Source: Streptomyces dysideae
Lineage (GTDB): Bacteria > Actinomycetota > Actinomycetes > Streptomycetales > Streptomycetaceae
DNA: 64,000 bases
Direction of reading: 5' to 3'
NCBI RefSeq assembly: GCF_001514305.1
Contig: NZ_KQ949099.1
Coordinates: 25,610 to 89,609, forward strand
Both the position numbers and the translations under genes were made by a program. Positions 7,430 through 16,492 of the stretch are shown here, in pieces (position 1 is the first letter of the stretch; each line of letters starts with the position of its first letter). The notes beneath the pieces were generated by a model. It was not told the DNA's origin. It ran no database searches and was given only the letters and a program-made list of their open reading frames with translations.

Positions 7430-8442
7430 CCGCCCGACGCGCGGTCGCCTTCGGCGCGGTCGGCGTGCTGCTGCTGTGCTGCTCCCTCGCCGTCGCGATC
7501 ACCATCGGCCCGGCCGACATCCGGGTCGGTGACGTGTGGGCGGCCGTCGGCTCTCATCTCGGCTTCGGGACCTCGGAGTTGACGCCGATCCGGGACGGCA
7601 TCGTCTGGCAGCTCCGGCTGCCCCGCACCCTGCTCGCCGCCGTGTGCGGGGCCGGGCTCGCGGTGTGCGGCGCGGTGATGCAGTCGCTGCTGCGCAACCC
7701 GCTCGCCGATCCGTTCGTGCTCGGGGTGTCCTCAGGGGCGTCGACTGGGGCCGTGATCGTGGTGGTGCTGGGCGTCGGCGGCGGCCTGGTGTCCGTGTCC
7801 GCGGGCGCGTTCGCCGGCGCGCTGGTCTCCTTCGCGTTGGTGCTGCTGCTCAGCCACACCTTCGGCGGCACCACCGACCGGGTCGTCCTCGCGGGCGTCG
7901 CCGCCATGCAGCTGTTCTCCGCGCTCACCTCCTTCATCGTGCTGACCGCGGCCGACGCCGAGACCACCCGGGGCGTGCTGTTCTGGCTCCTCGGCTCGCT
8001 CGGCGGCGTGGGCTGGACCGACGTATGGGTGTGTACGGCCGTGCTCGCCGTGGCGCTGGTGGTGTTCCTGTCGTACGGCCGGACCCTCGACGCCTTCGCC
8101 TTCGGCCAGGACGCGGCGGCCACCCTCGGCGTCTCCGTCGCCCGCACCCGGCTGGTGCTGCTGTGCGCCACGGCCCTGCTCACGGCCGCGCTGGTCAGCT
8201 CGGCCGGGGCCATCGGCTTCGTCGGCCTGGTCCTGCCGCACGCCGCCCGCGCCCTGGTCGGCCCGGGCCACACCCGGCTGCTGCCGCTCACCGCGCTGGC
8301 CGGTGCGGTGTTCCTGGTGTGGGTCGACACCCTCGCCCGTACCGTCCTCGACCCGCAGGAGGTGCCCGTGGGCGTCGTGACCTCGCTGATCGGGGTGCCG
8401 GCCTTCGTGGTCGTGCTGTACCGGACCCGGGGGGTGCGGTGA
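7426..8442 (+). CDS. FecCD-family corrinoid ABC transporter permease
   Basis: 338-residue membrane protein with about nine to ten hydrophobic segments and the FecCD/BtuC landmarks: RLPRTLLAAVCGAGLAVCGA, QSLLRNPLADPFVLGVSSGA, and near the end GAIGFVGLVLPHAARALVGP followed by DTLARTVLDPQEVPVGVVTSL. GTG 7426 overlaps the preceding stop as GTGA, indicating translational coupling. With the binding protein and ATPase it makes a BtuFCD-type importer in the cytoplasmic membrane. Control by the upstream riboswitch is expected to cover the whole operon. Confidence 0.93.
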   Translation: MTARRAVAFGAVGVLLLCCSLAVAITIGPADIRVGDVWAAVGSHLGFGTSELTPIRDGIVWQLRLPRTLLAAVCGAGLAVCGAVMQSLLRNPLADPFVLGVSSGASTGAVIVVVLGVGGGLVSVSAGAFAGALVSFALVLLLSHTFGGTTDRVVLAGVAAMQLFSALTSFIVLTAADAETTRGVLFWLLGSLGGVGWTDVWVCTAVLAVALVVFLSYGRTLDAFAFGQDAAATLGVSVARTRLVLLCATALLTAALVSSAGAIGFVGLVLPHAARALVGPGHTRLLPLTALAGAVFLVWVDTLARTVLDPQEVPVGVVTSLIGVPAFVVVLYRTRGVR

Positions 8443-9344
8443 CGAACCCCGGCCTCCCTGTCGACCCCGGCCTCCCTGTCGACCCCGGCCTCCCTGTCGA
8501 CTCCGGCCTCCCTGTCGACTCCGGCCTCCCTGTCGACTCCGGCCTCCCTGTCGACTCCGGCCTCCCTGTCGACTCCGGCCTCCATGCCGACCGCGTCTCC
8601 CGCCGCACCGACGGCCGCCTCATCCTCGACGGCGCCTCCCTCGCCCCCGAACCGGGCTCCACCGTCGGCCTCCTCGGTCCCAACGGCTCCGGCAAGTCCA
8701 CCCTCCTGCGGCTGCTGGCGGGGCTCCTCGCGCCGACGGCCGGAGTCGTCACCCTCGACGGCACTCCCGTGGCCGACCTGCCCCGCCGCGACATCGCCCG
8801 CCGCCTCGCCGTGGTGGAGCAACAGGCGGACACCCAGATCGAGTTGACGGCCCTCGACGTGGTACGCCTGGGCCGCGTCCCGCACCGCCGCGCCTGGACC
8901 CCCGCCTCCGCCCACGACGACGAGGCCGTGCACGCCGCCCTGGACCGCACCGGGCTCACCGACCGCGCCGGCCAGCCCTGGCAGACCCTCTCCGGCGGCG
9001 AACGCCAGCGCGTCCAGATCGCCCGCGCGCTCGCCCAGGAACCCCGCGAGCTCCTCCTCGACGAGCCCACCAACCACCTCGACATCCACCACCAGCTCGA
9101 CCTGCTCGCCCTCGTCACCGCCCTCCCGGTCACCACCGTCGTCGCCCTGCACGACCTCAACCTCGCCGCGATGTACTGCGACCAGGTCGTCGTCCTGCAC
9201 ACGGGCCGCGTCGTGGCCTGCGGCGCTCCCGGCGACGTCCTCACCGAGCAGCTCATCGCCGACGTGTACGGAGTGCGGGCCGCCGTCAGCAAGGACGGCC
9301 CCGACGGGCGGCCCCACGTGCGGTTCCTCGGAACCCTGGCCTGA
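8439..9344 (+). CDS. Corrinoid ABC transporter ATPase with N-terminal hexapeptide repeats
   Basis: 301-residue BtuD/FepC-type ATPase. Walker A GPNGSGKST, signature LSGGERQRVQIARAL, Walker B ELLLDEPTNHLD and the switch His in VVALHDLNLAAMYCDQ are all intact. Start GTG 8439 overlaps the permease stop as GTGA. The oddity is residues 5-52: seven GLPVDP/GLPVDS hexapeptides plus one degenerate copy, encoded by an 18-bp tandem array, placed before the beta-strand that normally opens the ATPase. This tail is not part of the family fold and probably varies in length between strains. A later internal start could skip it. Confidence 0.9.
   Translation: MTNPGLPVDPGLPVDPGLPVDSGLPVDSGLPVDSGLPVDSGLPVDSGLHADRVSRRTDGRLILDGASLAPEPGSTVGLLGPNGSGKSTLLRLLAGLLAPTAGVVTLDGTPVADLPRRDIARRLAVVEQQADTQIELTALDVVRLGRVPHRRAWTPASAHDDEAVHAALDRTGLTDRAGQPWQTLSGGERQRVQIARALAQEPRELLLDEPTNHLDIHHQLDLLALVTALPVTTVVALHDLNLAAMYCDQVVVLHTGRVVACGAPGDVLTEQLIADVYGVRAAVSKDGPDGRPHVRFLGTLA
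8451..8594 (+). repeat. 18-bp tandem repeat, 7 copies plus 1 degenerate, inside the ABC ATPase gene
   Basis: The unit GGCCTCCCTGTCGACTCC (first two copies end in CCC) is repeated head to tail seven times from 8451 to 8576. A decayed eighth copy follows at 8577-8594. Eighteen bases keep the frame, giving GLPVD[PS] repeats, so copy-number change would not break the gene. Confidence 0.97.
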
Positions 9345-9406
9345 AGTCCTGTCCGGCCGGGCACCGGCGCAGTGGGCGCGGGCAGTCCGCACGGCAGGGG
9401 TGGCCC

Positions 9407-9776
9407 ATGCCCGGCTACGACACACGCGCCGCACGCCTCACCGTCCATCTCGACGCCTCCGTGCTCTGGCACCATCGGCGCCTACGCCGAACTCGTCCAC
9501 CGCGCCCGCCACCCGGGCCTCATCGGCGCGAGCGTCTTCCGCGGCCTCACCGGCTTCGGCGTCGGCGACCCCAGGTCGTCACCCTGGGGGACGAAGGGCC
9601 CGTGCGCGGTCGTCATCGTCGACGAGGAGCCGCGGCTGTGCTCCTTCCTGCCGCAGGTGGCGGACGTCCTGGGCGAGACCGCGGCGGTCGCGGTGCTGGA
9701 CCGGGTGCGGATCCACACGCCCCACGCCCATGAGTGGCCGACGGGCTCCGCGCGGGCTCGACGCGCGCCACGGTGA
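9407..9776 (+). pseudogene. Frameshifted DUF190 family gene remnant
   Basis: DUF190 proteins (about 110 residues) are usually encoded next to crcB fluoride channels. Here the pieces lie in alternating frames: RLTVHLDASVLWHH from ATG 9407, then AYAELVHRARHPGLIGASVF and RGLTGFG in another frame, then VVTLGDEGP in the first frame, and finally CAVVIVDEEPRLCSFLPQV. The usual ASS..HT stretch between GFG and VVTL is missing. At least three lesions (two shifts, one deletion) make it nonfunctional. No crcB gene is nearby. An SD-like AGGGG still precedes the ATG. Confidence 0.78.
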
Positions 9777-9831
9777 CCGGAATCCGCACAGCCTGCCTGC
9801 GTCCGACCGCCCGTACGCCTACGCTCAGCCC

Positions 9832-10551
9832 GTGCTCCGCATCACCGACGCCCGAACCGGCGAGACCGTCGACGCCGCTCCCGCCCGCCGGGGCCTGACC
9901 CGCGTCGAGGCGCACGCCCCGGCCTTCGACCCCACAGCCCTACGGGTGCTGCTGGTCGCCGACCTGCTCGTCCGCGCCCTGGAACTCGGCGGCACACCCG
10001 TCTGGGCCCTGCTGATCGGCGAGCGCGACCAGGCGGAACTCCGCGCCGGCGCCGCCGCCCTCGGCATCCGGCCCTTCGAGGACAGCCGGGACGCCGCCTC
10101 CGGACTGGGGGAGGCCCAGGTCATCCATGTGGTGGCCGAGGGCGGCCCGGAACCCGACGGCGTCCGCATCACCGTCGCCCCCGTCCACACGGCACCACCA
10201 CCCGAGGGCGCCGACCCCGCCGCCCTGCGCCTCGCGCTGCTCGCCCGGCGCCGCGGCGAACCCGCCCAGCTCGACACGGCCTCCCTCGCCGACGCCCACG
10301 ACACCCTCGTACGCTGGCGCCGCGCCGTGTCCCGCTGGGCGCACCAGCCGTCCCGGCCCGTCCCCGACGAGGTGCGCGGCGAACTCCGTACCGCCTGGGA
10401 GGACGACCTGGACATCCCCGCGGTCCTCCGCGTCCTGACCAAGGTGGAGACCGAGCCCGACCTTCCGGACGGCGCCCGCTTCGAGACGTACGCCTACGCC
10501 GACCGGCTCCTCGGCCTCGAACTCACCCGCGACCTCGGAGCCCCCGCGTGA
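9832..10551 (+). CDS. Conserved protein with HUP-like (CysS-related) pattern
   Basis: 239 residues. The first half (LRITDARTGETVDAAPARR, then DPTALRVLLVADLLVRALEL, then GTPVWALLIGERDQAEL) resembles the nucleotide-binding half of cysteinyl-tRNA synthetase-like proteins common in Streptomyces. The HIGH and KMSKS motifs of a true synthetase are absent, so tRNA charging is unlikely. Start GTG 9832 chosen because the longer frame upstream only mirrors the DUF190 remnant. It overlaps the downstream phosphatase gene by 4 bases (GTGA), so they are co-transcribed. No firm function. Confidence 0.72.
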   Translation: MLRITDARTGETVDAAPARRGLTRVEAHAPAFDPTALRVLLVADLLVRALELGGTPVWALLIGERDQAELRAGAAALGIRPFEDSRDAASGLGEAQVIHVVAEGGPEPDGVRITVAPVHTAPPPEGADPAALRLALLARRRGEPAQLDTASLADAHDTLVRWRRAVSRWAHQPSRPVPDEVRGELRTAWEDDLDIPAVLRVLTKVETEPDLPDGARFETYAYADRLLGLELTRDLGAPA

Positions 10552-11096
10552 TCGCCCGCGCGGGAGCGGGCCCGCTGCGCCGCCTGGTCGTCCTCCGGCA
10601 CGCCAAGTCCGCCTGGCCGGACGGCGTCGCCGACCACGAACGTCCCCTCGCACCGCGCGGCCGCCGGGACGCCCCCGCCGCCGGCCGCGCGCTCGCCGAC
10701 TCCGACTGCCTGCCCGACCTCGCCCTGTGCTCCACCGCCGTACGCGCCCGCCAGACCTGGGAACTCGCCTCCGCGCAGTGGGGCACCCCGCCGCCGGTCC
10801 GGCACGATCGACGGCTGTACGCGGCCGACGTCGCCGACCTGCTGGAGATCGTGCACGAGGTGTCCACCGAGGTCGACACCCTGCTGCTGGTCGGCCACAA
10901 CCCGGGCCTGGAGGAGCTCGTCCTGGAACTCGCCGGGGACAGCCTCGACGACGCGCTGGACGAGGTCCGCGTGAAGTTCCCCACCTCGGCGATCGCCGTC
11001 CTGGCCTGGCGCGGCACCGGCTGGGACGCGCTGACACCGGGCACGGCACTGCTGACGAGCCTGACGGTGCCGCGCGGGAAGAAGAAGGGCAAGTGA
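10548..11096 (+). CDS. SixA-like histidine phosphatase
   Basis: 182-residue member of the histidine phosphatase (phosphoglycerate mutase-like) superfamily. The phosphohistidine motif RHAKSAWPDG is near residue 17 and the second catalytic His is in LLLVGHNPGLEELVLEL. The short length and RHAKS motif match the SixA branch, which removes phosphate from protein histidines, although many actinobacterial copies have unknown substrates. GTG 10548 overlaps the previous stop. The Lys-rich tail RGKKKGK is unusual but short. Confidence 0.88.
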   Translation: MIARAGAGPLRRLVVLRHAKSAWPDGVADHERPLAPRGRRDAPAAGRALADSDCLPDLALCSTAVRARQTWELASAQWGTPPPVRHDRRLYAADVADLLEIVHEVSTEVDTLLLVGHNPGLEELVLELAGDSLDDALDEVRVKFPTSAIAVLAWRGTGWDALTPGTALLTSLTVPRGKKKGK

Positions 11097-11128
11097 GGCG
11101 GCCGGGACACTGCGCATAGGCTGGCCCG

Positions 11129-11755
11129 ATGCAGGACGAGTACCGCACAGTCGCCCGCGCCGGTGAGCACGAGACCGAGGTCAACCGCTCCCGGTTCATC
11201 TGCGCGCTGGCGCCCGCCGCCACCGAGCGGGAGGCACAGGACTTCGTCGCGGCCATCCGCAAGGAGAACGCGGACGCCACCCACAACTGCTGGGCCTACG
11301 TCATCGGCGCCGACGCCGCGGTCCAGAAGGCGAGCGACGACGGCGAACCCGGCGGCACCGCCGGCGTCCCCATGCTCCAGATGCTGCTGCGCCGCGACAT
11401 GCGGTACGTCGTCGCCGTCGTCACCCGCTACTTCGGCGGGGTCAAACTGGGCGCGGGCGGACTCATCCGGGCCTACGGCGGTGCGGTGGGTGAGGCGCTG
11501 GACGAGCTCGGCACGATCACCCGGCGCCGCTTCCGGCTGGCCACGGTCACCGTCGACCACCAGCGCGCGGGCAAGGTGCAGAACGACCTCAGGTCGACCG
11601 GCCGCGTGGTGCGGGACGTGCGGTACGGGGAGGCGGTGACGATCGAGATCGGACTGCCGGCCGCGGACGTCGAGTCGTTCCGGGCGTGGCTCGCGGACGC
11701 GACCGCGGGGACGGCCGGGTTCGAACTCGGCGGAGAGGCGTACGGGGACGCGTGA
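11129..11755 (+). CDS. YigZ/IMPACT family protein
   Basis: 208-residue protein of the UPF0029/YigZ family. The conserved core is complete: EVNRSRFICALAPAATEREA, ATHNCWAYVIG, KASDDGEPGGTAGVPMLQ and VVTRYFGGVKLGAGGLIRAY. The C-terminal 70 residues form the DUF1949-type domain. In eukaryotes the homologue IMPACT regulates Gcn2; the bacterial function is unproven. Starts at ATG 11129, 32 bases after the phosphatase, possibly in the same transcript. Confidence 0.9.
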   Translation: MQDEYRTVARAGEHETEVNRSRFICALAPAATEREAQDFVAAIRKENADATHNCWAYVIGADAAVQKASDDGEPGGTAGVPMLQMLLRRDMRYVVAVVTRYFGGVKLGAGGLIRAYGGAVGEALDELGTITRRRFRLATVTVDHQRAGKVQNDLRSTGRVVRDVRYGEAVTIEIGLPAADVESFRAWLADATAGTAGFELGGEAYGDA

Positions 11756-11884
11756 CGTATCGGGTGTTCTGCGCATAACGGACTTGCGTGGGTGCGTTCA
11801 TGACGGACGGCACGACCGGGCAAGAGCGGCTGATACGGGAGTAACCGCCCGTGATGTCAGACCCGGCCGTTAGTCTCGGGGATC

Positions 11885-13048
11885 ATGAGACTGCTGCACA
11901 CTTCCGACTGGCATCTCGGCCGGGCGTTCCACCGGGTCAACATGCTCGGCGCGCAGGCCGAGTTCATCGGCCACCTCGTCACGACCGTGCGGGAGCGCGG
12001 CGTGGACGCGGTGGTCGTGTCGGGAGACGTGTACGACCGGGCGGTGCCGCCGCTCGCCGCGGTGGAGCTGTTCGACGACGCGCTGCACCGGCTGGCCGAC
12101 CTCGGTGTGCCGACGGTGATGATCTCCGGCAACCACGATTCGGCGCGCCGACTCGGGGTGGGCGCCGGGCTGATCGGACGGGCGGGCGTCCATCTGCGGA
12201 CCGAGCCGTCGGCGTGCGGGACGCCGGTGGTGCTCGCCGACGCACACGGTGACGTCGCCTTCTACGGACTGCCGTATCTCGAACCCGCCCTGGTGAAGGA
12301 CGAGTTCGGGGTGCAGAAGCCGGGCCACGAGGCCGTGCTGGCCGCTGCCATGGACCGGGTCCGCGCCGACCTCGCCGCACGCGCGCGTGGCACCCGATCC
12401 GTCGTCCTCGCGCACGCCTTCGTCACCGGCGGCGAGGCCAGCGACAGCGAGCGCGACATCACCGTCGGCGGAGTCGCCGCCGTGCCCGCCGGGGTCTTCG
12501 ACGGCGTCGACTACACCGCGCTCGGGCATCTGCACGGCTGCCAGACCATCACCGACCGCGTCCGCTACTCTGGCTCCCCGCTGCCGTACTCCTTCTCCGA
12601 GGCCGAGCACCGCAAAAGCATGTGGCTCGTCGACCTGGACGCCGACGGCGCGGTCACCGCCGAGCGCGTCGACTGCCCGGTGCCGCGGGCGCTGGCCCGG
12701 ATCCGCGGGAGACTGGAGGAACTGCTCGCCGACCCCGGGCTCGTACGGCACGAGGAGGCGTGGGTCGAGGCGACGCTCACCGACCCGGTCCGCCCGGCCG
12801 ATCCCATGGCTCGCCTCACCGAGCGGTTCCCGCACACGCTCAGTCTCGCCTTCGACCCCGAGCGGGAGCCGGACGACCTCGACGTGTCGTACGCCAGGCG
12901 GCTCGCGGGGCGGAGCGACCAGGAGATCGCCGAGGACTTCGTGGCGCATGTGCGGGGCGCCGGGCCCGACGCGCACGAGCGGGGTGTGCTGCGGGACGCG
13001 TTCGACACGGTGCGCGCGGACGAGGCCGTGCGGGAGGTGGCGCGGTGA
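11885..13048 (+). CDS. sbcD: SbcD, nuclease subunit of the SbcCD complex
   Basis: 387-residue Mre11-type metallophosphoesterase. Motifs in order: HTSDWHLGRAFH (residues about 5-16), VVSGDVYDRAVPP, ISGNHDSARRLG, LAHAFVTGG, then ALGHLHGCQ. These bind two Mn ions for 3-prime to 5-prime exonuclease and hairpin endonuclease activity. It works with SbcC, with which it overlaps by 4 bases, to open hairpins and process double-strand breaks. ATG 11885 sits in a 129-bp gap after yigZ that may hold its promoter. Confidence 0.96.
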   Translation: MRLLHTSDWHLGRAFHRVNMLGAQAEFIGHLVTTVRERGVDAVVVSGDVYDRAVPPLAAVELFDDALHRLADLGVPTVMISGNHDSARRLGVGAGLIGRAGVHLRTEPSACGTPVVLADAHGDVAFYGLPYLEPALVKDEFGVQKPGHEAVLAAAMDRVRADLAARARGTRSVVLAHAFVTGGEASDSERDITVGGVAAVPAGVFDGVDYTALGHLHGCQTITDRVRYSGSPLPYSFSEAEHRKSMWLVDLDADGAVTAERVDCPVPRALARIRGRLEELLADPGLVRHEEAWVEATLTDPVRPADPMARLTERFPHTLSLAFDPEREPDDLDVSYARRLAGRSDQEIAEDFVAHVRGAGPDAHERGVLRDAFDTVRADEAVREVAR

Positions 13049-16038
13049 GGCTGCACCAACTGGACATCACCGCCTTCGGGCCGTTCGGCGGCTTCCAGAC
13101 CGTCGACTTCGACGACCTGTCGGCGGCCGGACTGTTCCTGCTGCACGGACCGACCGGCGCGGGCAAGACCTCCGTGCTGGACGCCGTGTGCTACGCGCTC
13201 TACGGCGCGGTCCCCGGCGCCCGGCAGAGCGGCCAGGGCATGACCCTGCGCAGCGACCATGCCCCCGTCGGCGCGCGCACCGAGGTCCGCCTCGAACTGA
13301 CCGTCGCCGGACGCCGGCTGGAGATCACCCGGCAGCCGCCCTGGGAGCGCCCCAAGAAGAAGGGGCGTCCCGGAACCACCGTCGACAAGGCCCAAAGTTG
13401 GCTGCGCGAGTACGACGCGCAGGACGCGTCCTGGAAGGGCCTCAGCCGCTCCCACCAGGAGATCGGCGAGGAGATCACCCAGCTGCTCGGTATGAGCCGC
13501 GAGCAGTTCTGCCAGGTCGTGCTGCTGCCCCAGGGCGACTTCGCACGCTTCCTGCGCGCCGACGCCGAGGCCCGCGGCAAGCTCCTGGGCCGCCTCTTCG
13601 ACACCCAGCGTTTCGCGGAGGTCGAGAAGCGCCTCGCTGAGCGGCGTCGCGCCGCCGAGGCCCGGGTGCGGGACGGCGACGCCGCGCTGCTCGCCGACGC
13701 GCACCGCATGCAGCAGGCGGCGGGCGGGGCCATGGAGCTGCCCGAGCTGGCGCCGGGCGAGCCGGGCCTGGCCGAGGCGATCCTCGGCGCGGCCGCCGTC
13801 GCCCGCAGCACCGCCCGGGAACAGCTGACCGTCGCCCACTGCCGCCTCACGGCCGCCGAGTCCGCCCAGGCCGACGCCGACCGCGCGCTGGCCGACGTAC
13901 GCGAACTGGCCCGGCTGCAAAGGCGGTTCGAGGAGACCCGGGAGCGAGCCGCGCGGCTGGAAGAACATGCCGACGGCCACCGGGAGGCGCAGGCGCGGAT
14001 GGAGCGGGCCCGCAAGGCCGAGGCGGTGGCGCCCGCCCTGGAGCTGCGGGACGCCGCCGACGCCGAGCACCGGCGGGCGGCCTCGGCACAGGCACACGCG
14101 CGTGCCCCACTGCCGGAGACCTTCGCCGACGCCGGTGCCGCCGGGCTCGCGGCCGCCGCCCGCCGGGCCGCCGAGGAGCTGGGCGGGCTGGAGTCGGCCC
14201 GGCGCGCCGAGCAGCGGCTGGCCGCACTCGTCGACGAGCGCGCCGACCTGGACCGCCAGGAGCGCGCCGACGAGGACATCCTCCAGGAGGCGGAATCCTG
14301 GCTCGCCGGGTGGGAGACGACCCGCTCCGCGCTGCACGCCCGAATCGAGTCCGCGCAGGAGGCCGCCGGACGGGCCGAACAACTCGCCGTACAGCGTGAC
14401 CCCGCGCAGCGGCGGCTCCAGGCAGCCCGGCAGCGGGACGAGTTCGCCGGTGACACCGACGCCGCGCAGCAGCGGGCCCTGAAGTCGGCCGAACGCGCCG
14501 TGCAGGCCCGCGCCCACTGGCTCGACCTCAAGGAACAGCGCCTGAACGGCATCGCCGCCGAACTCGCCGCGAACCTCACCGACGGCGAACCCTGCGCCGT
14601 CTGCGGAGCCACCGAACATCCCGCGCCCGCCCGCAAGGTCGCCGGACACGTGGACCGCGAGGCCGAGGAGCGCGCCCTCGCCGCCTACCAGCAGGCCGAC
14701 GAACGACGCGCCGAGGACGAGCGCCGGCTGGGCCTCGTACGGGAGGCACTGGCCGCGGCCTCGGCGGAGGCGGGCGACACGCCCACCGACCAACTCGCCC
14801 GGGAGGTCGAGGAGTTGGAGCAGGCGTACGCGCAGGCGCGCGGTGCCGCCTCCGAGCTGCACGCCGCGAACGAGGAGCTGCGCCGGGCCGAGCAGGAGCA
14901 CGAGCGGCGGACCGCGGCCCGGCAGCAGACCGCCGTACGGGCCGCCTCCCGAGTGGGGCATCGCGAGCGACTCGACCGTGAAAAAGCCTCCCTTCAGGAG
15001 GAGTTGACGCAGGCGCGGGGTACGGCGGTCAGCGTGGCCGTGCGGGCGACCCAGCTGGAGCGTCAGGTCGCGCTGCTCACCGACGCAGCCGACACCTCGC
15101 GCGTCGCCGAGGAGAGCGCGGAGCGGCTCAAGAGCGCCGACGCCCGGCTCGCCGACGCCGCCTTCCGGGCCGGCTTCGACACCCCGCGGGCCGCGGCCGA
15201 CGCGCTCCTCGACGACGCTGCCCACCGTGAGCTCCAACGGCGGCTGGACGCCTGGCAGTCCGAGGAGGCCGCCGTACGCGCCGTCCTCGCCGAAGCCGAC
15301 ACCGCGGCCGCCGCCCAGCAGCCGCCCGCCGACCTCACCGCGGCGGAGCGCTCCGCCGCCGCGGCGGCACAGCGGCTGCGCGCCGCCGCCTCCGCACGCG
15401 ACGCGGCCGCCCGGCGCTGCACCGAACTCGACCGGCTGTCCGCCCGAGTGGCCGCAGGGGTACGCGAGTTGGCGCCGCGGCGGGCGGAACACGACCGCGT
15501 GGCCCGCCTCGCCGGCCTCGCCGCGGGCACCTCGGCGGACAACGAACGCAAGATGCGCCTGGAGTCCTACGTCCTCGCCGCCCGCCTGGAACAGGTCGCC
15601 GCCGCCGCGACCGTACGGCTGCAGCGCATGTCGTCCGGCCGCTACACCCTCGTCCACTCCGACGACCGCACCGGCCGTGGCCGCAGCGGGCTCGGGCTGC
15701 ATGTCGTCGACGCCTGGACCGGGCGCGAGCGGGACACCGCGACCCTGTCGGGCGGCGAGACCTTCTTCGCCTCCCTCGCGCTCGCCCTCGGGCTCGCGGA
15801 CGTCGTGACGGACGAGGCCGGCGGGATTCGCCTGGACACCCTTTTCATCGACGAGGGCTTCGGCAGCCTCGACGACCAGACCCTCGACGAGGTCCTCGAC
15901 GTCCTCGACTCACTGCGGGAGCGGGACCGCAGCGTCGGGATCGTCAGCCATGTCGCCGATCTGCGCCGGCGTATCCACGCGCAGCTGGAGGTCGTGAAGG
16001 GGAGATCGGGGTCGGTGCTGCGGCAGCGGGGTCACTGA
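13045..16038 (+). CDS. sbcC: SbcC, SMC-like ATPase subunit of the SbcCD complex
   Basis: 997-residue Rad50-type ATPase. Walker A GPTGAGKTSVLDAVCYALYG is at residues about 33-50 and the Q-loop region is QVVLLPQGDFARFLRA. Long Ala/Glu/Arg-rich coiled coils follow, with the zinc-hook CxxC (EPCAVCGATEH) near residue 517. The coil returns to signature LSGGETFFASLALALG and Walker B LDTLFIDEGFGSLDDQ. Length is normal. Start GTG 13045 overlaps the sbcD stop (GTGA). Its 3-prime end overlaps the convergent Lrp gene by 7 bases. Confidence 0.96.
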   Translation: MRLHQLDITAFGPFGGFQTVDFDDLSAAGLFLLHGPTGAGKTSVLDAVCYALYGAVPGARQSGQGMTLRSDHAPVGARTEVRLELTVAGRRLEITRQPPWERPKKKGRPGTTVDKAQSWLREYDAQDASWKGLSRSHQEIGEEITQLLGMSREQFCQVVLLPQGDFARFLRADAEARGKLLGRLFDTQRFAEVEKRLAERRRAAEARVRDGDAALLADAHRMQQAAGGAMELPELAPGEPGLAEAILGAAAVARSTAREQLTVAHCRLTAAESAQADADRALADVRELARLQRRFEETRERAARLEEHADGHREAQARMERARKAEAVAPALELRDAADAEHRRAASAQAHARAPLPETFADAGAAGLAAAARRAAEELGGLESARRAEQRLAALVDERADLDRQERADEDILQEAESWLAGWETTRSALHARIESAQEAAGRAEQLAVQRDPAQRRLQAARQRDEFAGDTDAAQQRALKSAERAVQARAHWLDLKEQRLNGIAAELAANLTDGEPCAVCGATEHPAPARKVAGHVDREAEERALAAYQQADERRAEDERRLGLVREALAAASAEAGDTPTDQLAREVEELEQAYAQARGAASELHAANEELRRAEQEHERRTAARQQTAVRAASRVGHRERLDREKASLQEELTQARGTAVSVAVRATQLERQVALLTDAADTSRVAEESAERLKSADARLADAAFRAGFDTPRAAADALLDDAAHRELQRRLDAWQSEEAAVRAVLAEADTAAAAQQPPADLTAAERSAAAAAQRLRAAASARDAAARRCTELDRLSARVAAGVRELAPRRAEHDRVARLAGLAAGTSADNERKMRLESYVLAARLEQVAAAATVRLQRMSSGRYTLVHSDDRTGRGRSGLGLHVVDAWTGRERDTATLSGGETFFASLALALGLADVVTDEAGGIRLDTLFIDEGFGSLDDQTLDEVLDVLDSLRERDRSVGIVSHVADLRRRIHAQLEVVKGRSGSVLRQRGH

Positions 16039-16478
16039 CCGAGGGGGCGCCGGGGGAGCGGCGAGGAGTAGACGACGCTGGTCGTGACCGAGCCCAGCGC
16101 GCCGATCTTTCCCGACACCTCCTCCAGGTGCCGCATGGAGCGGACCGCGACCTTGATGACGAAGCAGTCGTCGCCCGTGACGTGGTGCGCCTCCAGGATC
16201 TCGGGCGTCACGGCCACCAGGTCGTGGAACGGCTTGTAGTTGCCGTTCGGATAGCGCAACCGGACGAACGCGAGGATCGGCAGGCCGAGACGCTCGGGGT
16301 CGACGACCGCCGCGTAGCCCTGGATGACCCCCGCCTCCTCCAGCCGCCGCACCCGCTCGGTGACGGCACTCGCGGACATGGAGACGGCCCGGGCGAGCTC
16401 GGCGAAACTGGCCCGGCCCTCCCGCTGGAGGACATCGAGGATGCGCCAGTCGGTGGCGTCCGGGGAATACGCGGTCAT
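16032..16478 (-). CDS. Lrp/AsnC-family regulator
   Basis: 148 residues: N-terminal winged helix (DATDWRILDVLQREGRASFA, then AVSMSASAVTERVRRLEEAG) and C-terminal RAM ligand domain (AFVRLRYPNGNYKPFHDLVA, VTGDDCFVIKVAVRSMRHLE). Normal single-domain length. Start ATG 16478; a longer open frame upstream is only the shadow of the rhodanese gene. It is divergent from that gene with a strong inverted repeat between them, so it most likely controls the rhodanese gene and itself in response to an amino acid. Confidence 0.92.
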   Translation of the reverse strand: MTAYSPDATDWRILDVLQREGRASFAELARAVSMSASAVTERVRRLEEAGVIQGYAAVVDPERLGLPILAFVRLRYPNGNYKPFHDLVAVTPEILEAHHVTGDDCFVIKVAVRSMRHLEEVSGKIGALGSVTTSVVYSSPLPRRPLGQ

Positions 16479-16492
16479 GAGTGAGGAATAGC

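Noticed and set aside
8451..8594. CRISPR array
   Set aside because: Repeats are 18 bp, head to tail and without spacers. The heptamer arrays fail in the same way; no cas genes are present.
9832..10551. True cysteinyl-tRNA synthetase or MshC
   Set aside because: HIGH and KMSKS motifs and the anticodon-binding part are absent; only a loose fold resemblance.
12565..15702. 1045-codon - strand frame opposite sbcC
   Set aside because: Typical high-GC antisense frame; the + strand shows complete Rad50-type motifs.
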